DNA of 64,000 bases from NCBI RefSeq assembly GCF_024586455.1, contig NC_065920.1, positions 78,112,215-78,176,214 of the forward strand, written 5' to 3'. Numbering within the stretch: the first letter of the stretch is position 1; each line of letters starts with the position of its first letter. The stretch comes from Bactrocera neohumeralis. Taxonomy: Eukaryota > Arthropoda > Insecta > Diptera > Tephritidae. The notes under the pieces are model-generated. The model was not told the DNA's origin. It was given only the letters and a program-made list of their open reading frames with translations, and searched no databases. A program made the position numbers and the translations under genes. This document shows positions 25,281 to 36,873 of this stretch, piece by piece.

Positions 25281-25404
25281 TATTTTTCTCGGTTTTAGTC
25301 GAACAGTTTGTATGGCAGCTATATGCTATAGTTGTCCGATCTGAATGATTTACTCGGAGATGATAGCCTTGCTTTCAAAAATAATCTTTACCAAATTTCG
25401 TTAG
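25281..25404. repeat. unit of the ~150-bp interspersed repeat, left of a mariner
   Basis: Contains GTTTGTATGGCAGCTATATG, CTATAGTTGTCCGATCTGAA and ACCAAATTTCGTTAG, in the same orientation as at 13.7 kb. The unit stops at the TA that starts the mariner at 25405. Confidence 0.65.
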
Positions 25405-26213
25405 TATACGAGGGCTGCTATATATATTCTGGCCTTGGGCAACACTAAGTGTTGCCAGGTGCAATCTGACATTTCCATTGGAAAGTTTGACATTTTTTAG
25501 CATAACATCACTCAGAACGTTTTGTCATTTAATCGTAAATTGTTTTATTTACAGGGAATTAAAAAATTCATCTCGGCCAAAAAATGGAATTAACTCGTGA
25601 ACATATTCGTGCGATCATGTTTCGCAACTTTCGATGTGGATTATCACTACAAGAGTGCATCGATGAACTAAAATCTTTGTATGGCGATGAAGCACCATCC
25701 TATAGCACTGTGAAAAACTGGTACAACGAATTCAATCATGGCCGACGCTCGCTCAAAGACGAATTCCGTGAAGGTCGTCCAAAAACAGCCGTTGTGCCAG
25801 AAAACATCGATGCCGTACGTGAACTGATAATGCAAGACCGTCATGTAACATACCTTCAGATAGAGGAATGCCTATGCATTTCTCCCACCAGCATACATTC
25901 GATATTGCATGAACACCTGGCCGTAAAAAAGGTTTGTTCTCGTTGGATCCCGCAGAATTTGACAATCGCTCAAAAAAAGGCTCGTGTCGATTGGTGTAAA
26001 GAAATGCTGAAAAATACGATCGCGGTGCTTCAAAAGGCGTTTATAAGACCGTCACAGGTGACGAATCATGGATCTATGCGTATGAGCCCGAAACAAAACA
26101 GCAATCGACAAAAAATAAAAAAAATAAAAAATAAAATAAAATAAAAACCATTTTCGTTGATAAATATGCCTATTTACATTATTAGGCCAGAAATATATGT
26201 AGCAACCAACAAA
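25405..26213 (+). mobile_element. internally deleted mariner with inverted terminal repeats
   Basis: The left terminal repeat (TACGAGGGCTGCTATATATA at 25408, then TTCTGGCC) is matched by its imperfect inverse at 26184-26213 (GGCCAGAAATATATGTAGCA). The interior holds the first half of a transposase and then an A-rich patch near 26110-26150 where the remainder has been lost. The total is about 0.8 kb against about 1.3 kb for a full mariner. Confidence 0.8.
25584..26144 (+). pseudogene. mariner transposase, N-terminal half, frameshifted
   Basis: The start ATG follows the 5' leader of the element. Residues 1-60 form the first helix-turn-helix region (EHIRAIMFRNFRCGLSLQE, YSTVKNWYNEFNHGRRSL). GRPKTAV is the hinge. 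Residues 75-125 form the second helix-turn-helix, with ISPTSIHSILHEHLAVKK. The linker WIPQNLTIAQKKARVDWCKE follows, as usual for mariner. About residue 142 (near 26010) one base is missing; in the neighbouring frame the protein continues through VTGDESWIYAYEPETKQQST, which contains the first catalytic Asp. After that the frame runs into A-rich sequence and the other two catalytic residues are absent. It cannot encode an active enzyme. Confidence 0.85.
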
Positions 26214-26370
26214 AGACTGTTTGGACCGATCTGGAAAATTTGTTTGCTGATTATAGCGTGGACTTCAAAAATAATTTACGCCAAATTTTATTAAGAAATA
26301 TTGTGAAATAAAAAAAATGTCTTATATTCTCTTGATTCTGGTCAGTAGTTTGTATGGCAGCTATTTTCTA
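26214..26370. repeat. units of the ~150-bp interspersed repeat between two mariners
   Basis: Contains TTTGGACCGATCTGGAAAAT, ACGCCAAATTTTATTAAGAA and GTTTGTATGGCAGCTATTTT. It ends exactly at the TA that precedes the next mariner (26371), so the repeat was the insertion target. Confidence 0.6.
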
Positions 26371-26818
26371 TGGTAGTCGAAAAAGTCTTTTCGTATTTTG
26401 CCAATAAATGTCGTTTCAATTGTATATCTCCAGCGCTACCAATCACATTGTGTCATACTATATAGTGTTAGAAAGGTGAGATTTTAAGCCTCATTTAAAA
26501 AAAAATTAAATTCGGGAAAGTTGAAAAAATTATACGGCTGTTCAAAAATGAGTGAAAATAATGAAGAAATTCGTTATATTTTCAAACTTTGTATAAAAAA
26601 GGGAAGAATGCCACGTAAGCCACCAATGAGATTTGTGAAGTTCACGGAGACGATGCTGTATCAGTTCGTGTAGCGCAACAATGGTTCGCTCGCTTCTGTT
26701 CTGGAAATTTCGAAATATCGATTTACACTGTTGGAATAATGTCTCTAGCGATAAAAAGTGGACAACCAAAAAGGTACATTTTTTTTATTTACTTATTAGT
26801 ATAAATTCGACTACCCAA
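26371..26818 (+). mobile_element. mellifera-type mariner, internally deleted (448 bp)
   Basis: Starts TGGTAGTCGAAAAAGTC after TA and ends CGACTACCCA before TA, so both inverted terminal repeats are present. The transposase start ATG at 26549 is followed by ENNEEIRYIF, then a frameshift. The N-terminal HTH coding is recognisable to about 26700, after which an internal deletion joins it to the last codons and 3' end (GGAATAATGTCTCTAGCG). The junction sequence is shared with the copy at 6.6 kb. Confidence 0.82.
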
Positions 26819-29599
26819 TATAAAGCCATACATACCATATTACCTAACTTTTTGTTCATAAATGTGAGCTATAAATATTTCCCACCATTCAGTTAAACTT
26901 TTTATTGCCTTTTAACTCTTTTTCCGCTCGACAGCAGTGTGATATTGTAGCATACAGTCAACAAACAATAAAAGAACAAATTGCAACAGCAGCAATTGAT
27001 TTCAATCAAAAAGCGTTTAATGGGAAATTAAAATATTGCGAATTCTCGTCAGGCAAATTATTTATTGAGCTGTTACCGTCAGCACGGCTACTGTTATGCT
27101 AACTGTATTTTAATTTGCTGCCAAAGTGCGAGCTTTGGATTAACAGCTGGTGGGTTTATAACGAATTTTTGCAGTTGGTAGCGCCTGTCAGGCTAACGGT
27201 TAGTATGTAAGCATATCCATATTCCTAATAAGAGCTATACACAAGAATAACGGCAGTTTGCTTAACCGCAATTCAGCGCATTTACAAATTAAAATGCTAA
27301 GCCATTTTATTGTTCCTCAAATTAGGTGCACAATGGCATTTTTGCTTTTAATTGACACATAAACCTTAATTTATTGCTGTCACTTTAGCTTCGTGCTCAA
27401 AGCAATAAATTATTGGCAATAGTTTTTTAACCTCTGTGCTCAAAAAAAGATATAGTGTTTAGATGGTTTTTGATGCAAGGAGAATATGTAGCGAGAAGCT
27501 GTAGAGCTGCTGTCTCAATGAAAAGTACCCACTGGAATTATAAGGTCTAGTAAAAAAAAATCATTATTTTTTCATAAAATTGAAGATTCTGCTTAGAATA
27601 GTTAGAATGATCCGAATTTGGCCAAATGCGCACCTTTCGGTTGATAACTTGTTAATATTTGAATTTTATAATTCCATTCTTATTGAAACTATATCCATAA
27701 ATGCAAAGAACTACACAATCGATTTCCTTCTTACGGGGCGAGTTTTTCACCAGCAAAATCATTAATCATAAATGGGAATAGGTGCTGGGGTCTGTAAGGT
27801 ACCTTCTTACCAATCTGCCGGAGCTTGTGGCAAGCCCTTATTACTTGCGTTGTTCTGATGGAACAGACATATTCTCCTATTTGCCAAAGCAGACCACTTT
27901 TTTGCGTTTCTTTACTTCAGATGGTCCAATTATTGACAGTACAGATCCGGCCTGCACTGTGAACTCATATTAACTTTGTTCCTGCCAATCTCTCCAAACA
28001 CAAAACAAACCCTACCTGACCATCAGACCTAGCTTAGATTCCTTTTGTTGGGTAGTGATCGAATCGGAATGAGCCAGCGATTCCGATTCGATTACAACCC
28101 TTTTTGCTTGGCGTTGTCGGAAGTGACTTCAGAAATCTTTTGAATACAGTTGTCCTTGTTAGAATCGGCCAATCCACTTATTTTAATAAAGTAAGATCGT
28201 AATTACATATTTTACATTAACTCGATATCTCAACACTATTACTTTAGAGGGATCTCATAATTTTATTATTAATCGATGCCTTAAGGTGCAGTTTCAGTTG
28301 GAGTCAATGTTACGAGGAAATTTGTGCCAAGAGACGACATAGTCTGAATAAAATTATTATATCTATTAACAACTTATCTCAAAAACTCCTGCCGAAAAAT
28401 TAATCAAATATATTTTCATATATACAAGTGTTATATTTTCCATATGAATTAAGCACCTTTCACTTAATTTTGTGCTGTTGTATTCAGCTGCGCCAGCAGG
28501 ATGCCAAATACAAATCTCTGAAACAAATGCGCGCCAAGAAATTATGTAGATTACGGTGCCTCCATATGTAATTTCCATATACACATTGCATCACATGTCT
28601 GCGGCAGCAAAGAAAACTCACACACGCCACGCCGTCACCCAGCCACGAAAGAAAAGGCAAACCACATTTTACCGCAAGCCGCAGTGCGCGGGTGGCAAAT
28701 CGGGCATCATTAAAATTTGTCTGCGCTGTTGATTATTGCCATATTAAAGTATAGCAAGAGGCTGAATCAGTGCAGCAAATCGGCAAAAACAACAAGAAAA
28801 TGCAAAATCACAGACAATGGCAATAAATTGTTGCAACAATATCAGCGATTTCACTCGCGAGTAGGTGCGAGATGGAGGCTGGAAAACTCGCATGCGAATT
28901 TGGACTGCATAGCGCCATACATACATATACATACTCGTACACAGATTGGTAACACTTGCGTTATTATACAATAAAGTTTATGCCATAATATCTGAAAAAT
29001 TTGCTGCTCACAACTGCAGAAATTGGGATAAGTGGCGTGGAATATGGACAAATGTGTGAGTTGAAGTCGGAGAAAAACCCAAACCGAAAAGTGTTGCTTT
29101 AAATGGCGCATTACCAGCTAATTTGACAACAACAACAACTGCAGCAAATAATTCTACTGCCTTCGCCAATAACGGCTAATAAACTAAAAGTAACAACAAT
29201 GCGCATATTACAACAACTCGCCAGCGCTTTAAAGCTGGTTGCAATAAAATCGAACAAGAAATATCGAAGGTTTTTCAACTTTGACTCACTGCCTCACTTA
29301 TTATGCAGTTATTTATAAAAAAATAAATAAAAAATGAAAAAACTTGGCAACAAAATTGGGCGTACTGACGGCAGTTCAAAAGTGCAGTCACGTTTCGTGT
29401 CCGCAAATTTTAATGAGCCGAAGTAGCGGCGCGTTGGCAATATCTTGTTGTAAAAAAAGTATGAAAAAGAAAAAAATTAGAAAATATTTAAAGAAAAATG
29501 CATAAATGAGAGTGTGGAAATTTTTTCTTTTAGTATTAGATACATCTTGTGGCATTGTAATTTTTTAAACTGATAAATATTAGGTAGTAGATGATCATG
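26819..29599. other. intergenic, nothing recognised apart from a hairpin at 28 kb
   Basis: Mostly ordinary non-coding sequence. A 63-codon + frame at 27782-27973 has no recognisable motif. A strong inverted repeat lies at 28055-28095 and is listed separately. CAACAA-type simple repeats occur around 29125-29150. Confidence 0.5.
28055..28095. repeat. 13-bp perfect inverted repeat with 9-nt loop
   Basis: ATCGAATCGGAAT at 28058-28070 and its exact inverse complement at 28080-28092 flank the loop GAGCCAGCG. Counting a G-T pair, the stem extends to 16 positions. No neighbouring gene explains it. Confidence 0.75.
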
Positions 29600-30920
29600 A
29601 TTCTACTATTTTTATATTTATAATGAACTTGCCATCTTGCACTAGAGACACTATTCCATCAGTTTAAAACTTTTCCGCTTTCTCGGCGAAAAACTGCGAC
29701 AAATAATTTACACAGGCTTCTCTTGAAGCCAATTTTACTATACTAAGGGAGTTCTGCATTGACCGAAACAAGTAGTAGTACGATGTTGCAAGGTCAAGGC
29801 TATATGGTGGATTCATCAAAATATCCCAGCCAAGCTCTCCCAGTTTTTGCCTAGTTATCAAAGATGTGTGTGGTCTTGTGTTGTCCTTATAGAAGACGAA
29901 GCAATTTCTGTCATTTCTGTTGATCAGTTCTGGCCGTTTTTTTCGATTGATTGCTTCAATCTCATCAGTTGTTGACAGTAAAATGTAGAATCAATCGTTC
30001 GACCAGGCTGGAGCAGCTCATAGTGGATGATTCCTTTCCAATCTCACCAAACACTCAGCATAACCTTTCGAGGCGTCAATCCTGGCTTTGCGACTATTTG
30101 TTGATCGTCACCACGCTTGGACCATGCTCTTTTTCGCATCCTATTTTCTTATTGTTTGTTAGTGTGTCCATTCCACACTGCCAATTGGTACTGAAAATGC
30201 TGAGCATTCTCAAGGCGCTGATCAACGCATTGATTTGATCCACTGTGATTTTGAGCGCCGTGGGGTAAGGCTGTCGTCAGTAGGTACCCACGTTAAACAC
30301 ACCGGACGTTGTCGTATTGTTTGATCCACTATTCGTCTTCTGTTACCATTCGCTTCAGAAATGGTTCGATTTCATTTCGTTTGAGCAAAGAATAGCAGAT
30401 GTTAATTCGGTCCATTAAATTTCTCACAGACAATTCCTGTGGTACCCAAACATCAAGCTTCTTTTTGTAGCAAACTCGTTTTATTATGAATTTTAAGTTC
30501 CTTAGCGATGTCATATCTGCTTATTTTTCTCAATCTTTTCTCTCTCAATCTTTTTCATAATTTCATCGACTTTTTCAACGAAAGGTCCACCTGAGCGATG
30601 TGCATCTTTCTCATCGAAATTTCCAGAACGGAAGCGAGCGAACCATTGTCGTACTATGCAAACTGATACAGCATTGTCTCCGTAAATTTTACAAATTTCA
30701 TTGGTGACTTGTGTGACATTCTTCCCATTTTTCTACAAAAATTTCAAAGTTAAGCGAACTTCTTCATTATTTTCACTAATTTTTGAGCAGCTGTAACTTT
30801 TTTTCAACTTCCCCGAATTTAATTTTTTTTTTGGTTAAATGACGCCTAAAATCTCACCTTTCTAGCATTGTACATGTGGTATGACACAATGTGATTGATA
30901 GCACTGGAGATATAACAGTT
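29600..30920 (-). mobile_element. mellifera-type mariner, near full length, interrupted and degraded
   Basis: The longest span of this family. On the minus strand it runs from the 5' leader (about 30920) through NLMDRINICYSLLKRNEIEP and MVTEDE (the family has TGDE), then past an unrelated insert at 30136-30305. It continues with PGL/GRTIDSTFYCQQL, KRPELINRN and VFYKDNTRPHTSL-like sequence, then TRQKLGELGWDILMNPPYS, LDLATSYYYLFRSMQNSL and FFAEKAEKF. The third catalytic motif SD-Y is changed to SYY, and there are several shifts. The terminal repeats are not preserved: the sequence diverges at 30920 on the 5' side and near 29600 on the 3' side. Confidence 0.8.
30136..30305. other. ~170-bp unidentified insert within a mariner copy
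   Basis: Comparison with the 43.3 and 45.1 kb copies shows that the mariner sequence is contiguous on either side (left part ends TTTTTCGCAT, right part resumes at TTGTCGTATT). The insert is not related to mariner. On the minus strand it has a short open stretch, but no family is recognised. Confidence 0.55.
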
Positions 30921-32950
30921 AACATTCAGATGTGAAGAGCTTATTTCAATATTTAATATAACTGTTTTACTTAGATGACCTTCAAGCAATTACAGTTAAC
31001 CATTAAGTTTAACTAACGCGCCTTCAAAGTACATTAAATAAACATATTTTCGTGAAATAAATAAAGTACTTGCAATTACGTTTTATAGTCATTAATATTA
31101 CACACCCCGGCGCCACAAGCGCCGTGCGAAGGTGAAGCGCTCGCAGCGTGGCATTGCAGATGGCAGTAAAAGTGCGAACAGCCAACAGTTAGTGCTTATT
31201 AAGAAGACAAAGTGGCTTGTAATGCGGCTGAAGAAGCGGCAGGGGGAAAGTTGAAGGTCAAGGTCGGGTAAGTTGTTTTTCCCCTCAACACCAACCATTG
31301 TTTAAATTTCTTTTGTTTTTTAGCGGCACAAAAATGTTTTTATTTCTTTTGTGTAAATTGCTGGCCAACAGAGTTGCATTGGTTGGCCGAAAATAAGAGA
31401 CAATGCTTGAGTGCACATCATTAAAAGGCCGTTGGTTGATTAGAAAAATATTTCGTGGCTGTTTTGATTTGGATTTTTTATTTCGTTCCATTTTTTATTT
31501 TTTGGATCTTCTTTTAACTTTTTTTTTTTTTGAACATTTTTTATTATTTTTTGAATATTTTTTAATTTTATTTTATTTTTTGTCTTTTTTTATATTTTCA
31601 TATCGCATTGTGGTTTCAAGTTTTCTATTATTTCGGTGGTTATTTCGGGTATAGCTGCATTGTTGCACGTCGTTCATGTAATGTTAATCCACTACACACA
31701 AAAGCGTCATTTAAGGTTGCAGTTATTATTACAAAAATACAAAAATTTGTTTGCTATTAACACCTCTTACTCAGCATTTGTGATGCAAATAGGAGTGGTC
31801 GGCCACCAAGTTCAAGTTCAGCATCTTGCAACACAAAGGCATTTTACAACAAAATAGACGCCAACTGCATTTATTAAAATTTACTCTGCTCTATTAACAA
31901 CAAATGTCATTCGCCTCTAGCGTTATTTGATTATGCAAATTTCTCGCTGGATTCGGCATGTAATTACGCTCGTGCATCGTAAAGTATCAATATGAATTTT
32001 CATAACTCGTTCGACAGCAGAAATACAATGACATCAACAGGTGATTGTTCTCGGCGATGTAACTGCACTCTTGCGATGCACAAATTTGCCTTTCAATTTC
32101 GATGATTGTGACTGCAAACAAAACACTTAAGACCGCAACTGCTCTCATATATCAAACAAAGCCTACAATAGTTGGGGCAATAGTAGAAACCAAAGCGCGT
32201 TGTTTCCGCTGTTATTGGTTTGGAATCCGATACAATTAGTTGTATGCTTTTTTTTAAATAAATGAAGATTTTTTAATTCTGAATTGTGGCGTTTATTGTT
32301 GCTCTTTTTAGTATATTTTAAGCTTCTTCCAGTTCTAAGCATTTTTGTTTTTACTAAGCGTTTAAATTTGAGCTAACTTTTAGTATTGCACGAACTAAGC
32401 ACAGAAATCACATGGCTGTGCGCATTAAAAACCACAAACAAAAGTTATTAACTTGTTGTTGACAAATTTAGACCGCTGACGTGCCGGCTGGCGGATCTAT
32501 TGTGCGAACGGTTCAAGTTGCACTTTCAAATTGCCATATGTTGCTGAAGCTGTTTTTTGTTTTTTACCTTTTAATAAATTCGTATTTATTGTTTGTGATG
32601 CAAATGTCATTCTATTCAGCTTATTTATATAAGTTTTTGCATAGAGAATATATTAAATTTTATTGATTTGGTAATTTTATGACAAGTATCTCAACAAGCT
32701 ATACTAAATGATATAACTATTAGTTCTTAGCTTTTTTTATATATAACTTAACGGATATTAATTTTTTTATTAAAAACAAAACTATTTTGTATAAAAAAAT
32801 CTTACAAAAAAACCATTTTTTTTTTCTAAAAAAAAATGTATTTCATTTCAAATCGAATTTTTTTAATATATTTACAAATTTAATGCGGTACTGGGTACCG
32901 GATGTAGTGCATAGACACATGCTAACGGGGAAGCAGCGTTTTTAATTATT
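30921..32950. other. intergenic, nothing recognised
   Basis: Includes a T-rich stretch at 31490-31610 that produces a spurious Phe/Leu-rich frame. No supportable gene. Confidence 0.5.
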
Positions 32951-34440
32951 TTATGTTTTTTTTTATCTTAAAAGTATGCGTTATATCTCAAAATGTTGTG
33001 TAAATGTTAAGTCGATAGGAAGTTGGTGAAGTTACGTGCCTTTCTGAAGGTTCTAATTTTTTAATATATTTTTATCTTACAATAACAAATGAACTAATTT
33101 GTTCGCCACAAACCACGTATTTTCTTCAGAGTGTTCTCAAAAATTAAAAAAATGCAATTGTCGAACAAAATAAAAATTTGAATTTCAAAAAAGTGAGCAA
33201 TTGCAGTTTTCTGAAAAAATGTAAAAACTGATAAAATGTAATTTCCAAAAAAAAACCCGATTTTCCTTTTTTTTTTAATTTTTCAAAAATTAAAATTTCG
33301 AAATAATGAAAGATTGAAATAATAAAAAAAATTAAAAATTGAATTTCAAAAAAAAATTAAAAATTCAACAATTGGAATTTCAAAAAAAATCAAATCTCAA
33401 AAAAGTGAAAAATGATGAAATGATGAAATCAAACCATTAAAAAAATAAAAATTAAATTAAAAACTGATTAATCTCAAAGTATTTTCAAAAATGGAAATTT
33501 CGAAAGGATGAAAAATTTAAATTACAAAAAAATTCAAAATTGATGACTTTAAAAAATTGACATTTCCACAAAATTAAAAATTCAAATCCATAAAAAATGT
33601 AAAATTAAAATATCGGTTTTTTTCAAACCCTGCAAAAAAAATATACACTTCAAAAGAATTAAAAATGGACATTTCAAAAAAATTAAACAAGAAAAATTTA
33701 ACTTAACAAAAATTACAATTTTAAATCTAAAAAAACTTAAAAATTGAAATTTCGATTAAAAAATTAACAGACCTTCCCCAAAAATCCCAATTTTACCAAA
33801 AATTTTAAATTCAAATTAATGAAAAATTTAAATTCCACAAAAATAACAATTTAAGACTCAAAAAATTAAATTTAAAAAAATTTAAATTTCACACAAATAT
33901 TCAAAAAAAAATTAAAACTTAAATTTATATTTTTTTCTTTCAAAAAGCGACAAATTTGAATTTTACAAAGCTAAAAAATAGAAATATCAAAAAAATTGGA
34001 AATGCAAAATTTAAGTTTTAAAGAAATAAAAATTAAAAATTGAAATTTCCTTTAACAAGTTAGCCGATTTTCCCCAAAAATCACATTTTTTCAAAGTGTT
34101 TTCAAAAATTTAAATTTCGAAGTTACACAAATTTATATAAAAAAAAAAAAAAAAGTTCGAAGCTTCAAAAAATTAAAAAATTGGAATTTCAAAAATAATA
34201 TTATTAAAAAATTTGAATTTGACAAAAATTAAAAGCGATAATTTCAATAAAATTAAAGAAGAAAATTTGAATTTCAAAGAACTGATAATTTTAAATCTTA
34301 GAAATGAAAAATTGAAATTTTCATAAAAAACTAAGGAATATTCTCATCACATTTTTTCCTTCAATGTGTTCCCGAAAATTTTAAATTTCAAAATATTTCG
34401 AAAATTGAAATCCCCCGGCGTTTCTTTCAACTGGGCGTTT
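32951..34440. repeat. A/T-rich degenerate tandem repeat region
   Basis: About 1.4 kb almost devoid of G and C, built from endlessly varied AAATTGAAATTTCAAAAA-type words. A longer motif, GTGTTTTCAAAAATT with A/T-rich flanks and TTTCGAA, recurs near 33131, 33479, 34096 and 34366, and CCCCAAAAATC occurs near 33777 and 34074. Looks like an old A/T satellite. No coding potential. Confidence 0.65.
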
Positions 34441-36150
34441 TTCCGCTACGCTCCATAGTAATTGAAATATTTTTTAACTCTTCTCAATGAATTTACGGAA
34501 TAATTTTCCAATCCTATACTTAACGTAACCATAGTTTTCAAATTAGATTTTAACTTTATCATATAAAAATTCATAATAAATGGTGCTCGTTTTATACGAA
34601 TACAGTAAAACATGTTTAAAATAGTGTAATAGTATCTGGCATTTGAAACCACGAAAAGTTCGGCAAGCATACAAAAGAGTTTTTTTTAAAGAAGAGAAAC
34701 CATCTGATCCAACTTCTTTTGAAAATTTAATTTTTGTAAGTAGTTTTAGTTTTATTTTTTCATTTAATTTCAATTATATTTTAATGCTGCTAACAAATAC
34801 CAATTTTCTTTCATATAAAACACTTCCTTCTTTAAATTCAATTCTATTTGTTCTTTAATATTCGCAGCGTTATTAAAAAACTTTGTTATTTTGCGAACTT
34901 TAGTATTGTTAGCAGCAAAATCTTGTCTTTCTAAAAGAAAAAATTTGCATTACAATGTCTTTGCTAAGCTGCGCCATTGTCAATCAAACATTGCAAATCT
35001 ACGCTGCTGACAAAAGAAATATTGGTATTTATGTTCCATTTGCTTCGATTTCAACGAGAAACCGACGGCTCACAATAGCTCGAAATTATTTGTATTAAAT
35101 TTAACCGTGACTTTGAAAACTTTTCAAAATTTAACAATAGAAAAATTATTTATAAAGACTTTAACATTAAGATCCACTAAAGCGGTAATTATCAAACAAC
35201 AACCTTAATAGATTATTAATTTATTTTATTTAAATATAAATGAATTATTTATGTAAATGCTTTTGTTATATATGTTAAAGGACACACTTCGCGTAAGCTC
35301 CAAAGAGGTGATTTTTGAGAATTTTTCTGAAGAAAACTATTGCAAGAATATATATAGTTATACCTACATATAGTGAGCAAAGAATGAAATAAAAAATTAA
35401 ATTTTTCGCGTTTTACCAAATTACTAATAAAGATGTCTAACCTGCTGCACTAATTGCTGACTGCACGTGGTTCAAAAAAGTATAAATGTGTGAGATATTA
35501 CCTCTACACTGACCTGCAATTGACAAAAACATTAAAATTTGAACTAATTAGCAGACTCTGAAAAAATGTCAAATTGAACTCAATAACGAGGCGATTTTTT
35601 TCCTGATGAAAGTATATTCTTTGTACATTTGGAAAACTGAAAAAAATACATATAAATTTGTAAGGATTGCCTATACAATGACCTGCAATCGTTAAAAAAA
35701 TTAAAATTTAACAAAATTGCAGACTTCAAAAAAATGTAAAATTTTGCCACTAATGAGCTGATTTTTTCCAGCCAAAATTTATTTTATTACAATAACAAAA
35801 CAGGAAAGTCATCATACGGAGCAATTTATACAAAATTAGTGGAAAAAAAATCAAAGCAAAAAAATTATTTGTTTTTAAGTTACAACTGCCGCCGATTCGA
35901 GAAATCTAGTTTTGACAAACACGCGTTCAAAATTAAATGATAGAGTTGATCGAACTGTTTGAAATGAACTGATTGAACTAAGGTGCTAAACTTTAGAAAG
36001 CAGAAACTGAAAAAAAAACGCTTGTAATAATTATTTAAGATTTTAGTACGCAATTTGCCAAAATAAATTCTATCGAAATATGTAACTTCGACCAGGGTAG
36101 GAAACCCATTGGAAACAAAAGATATATAATAAAACATTAATTTACGGCGA
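34441..36150. other. intergenic, AT-rich, with a short tandem duplication
   Basis: Apart from the duplication at 35.5-35.8 kb nothing is recognised. Open frames in 34.4-34.9 kb are short and overlap on both strands. Confidence 0.5.
35474..35785. repeat. two diverged tandem units of about 169 bp
   Basis: GACCTGCAAT occurs at 35511 and 35680. Around each lie, in the same order, AAAA-TA-ATAAAT-TGT, TTACCTCTACACT or TTGCCTATACAAT, TTAAAATTTGAAC or TTAAAATTTAAC, GCAGACT-AAAAAATGT, and GAGGCGATTTTTTTCC or GAGCTGATTTTTTCC. A weaker third relative may lie near 37580. Confidence 0.55.
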
Positions 36151-36154
36151 TCTG

Positions 36155-36225
36155 AGGTCATGAAAAGGAAGTGTTGTCTTTTTTTTTGAAGTATCTGTAA
36201 AAAGTGACTACAGTAATTTATATAT
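36155..36225. repeat. direct repeat, left copy (flanks piggyBac fragments)
   Basis: AGGTCATGAAAAGGAAGTG, a T-run, then GAAGTATCTGTAAAAAGTGA and CTACAGTAATTTATATAT. The second copy is at 37465-37545, the same strand and nearly identical except for T-run length. Confidence 0.85.
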
Positions 36226-36873
36226 CCCTTTCAGACCTGAGAAATTAAAGATTACAGATTTTAACGCCGCTTCGCGCAGTTGCTAATATGACCATCCTGA
36301 ATGCAATAAAAATAAAAAAAAAAATTATCCGAAGAAGGATTCCTAGAAAAAGGACCCGCACAATTGTGTATTACCGGTCTTAAGACCATATTATTGAAAT
36401 AAAAAGCAGTACGATTTAAAAATCTTATTTCAAGAAAAAAATGATTTTATATTGATGGAATGTATTTAAAAATAATATTGAAGTACATTGATTTAAAGCG
36501 ATCATTTTTTTGTGTGGTACTCCTGAAAACAGTTTTTATTTTTGTGTTCAAAAATGAACATGGACATTCATTACGCATTATTATTCTTTATAATCGGCGT
36601 GCTAGCAGAAATCTTCATTTACTATCGATTGAAAACCAGGCGACGACTACAAGCTGCAGTCACTTTTGCCGCCCGGGAGAATGTTCAAAATTGAACAGGA
36701 TCATTACTTCAAAAAGGCGGAATAATTAATTTATTTATATTTAGTATAATTTCGGCTGTGCATAAAAATAAGCATGTTCAATGATATTTGAACATATTGC
36801 CGGGAAAGAAATGATTATTAGTGGACTGTATATGTTTTTATGATTTTAAGTATTACAAATTTCTTAACTTATC

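Noticed and set aside
27782..27973. 63-codon + frame in plain intergenic DNA
   Set aside because: Peptide looks protein-like but no family could be named, and neither neighbouring exons nor element ends are visible.
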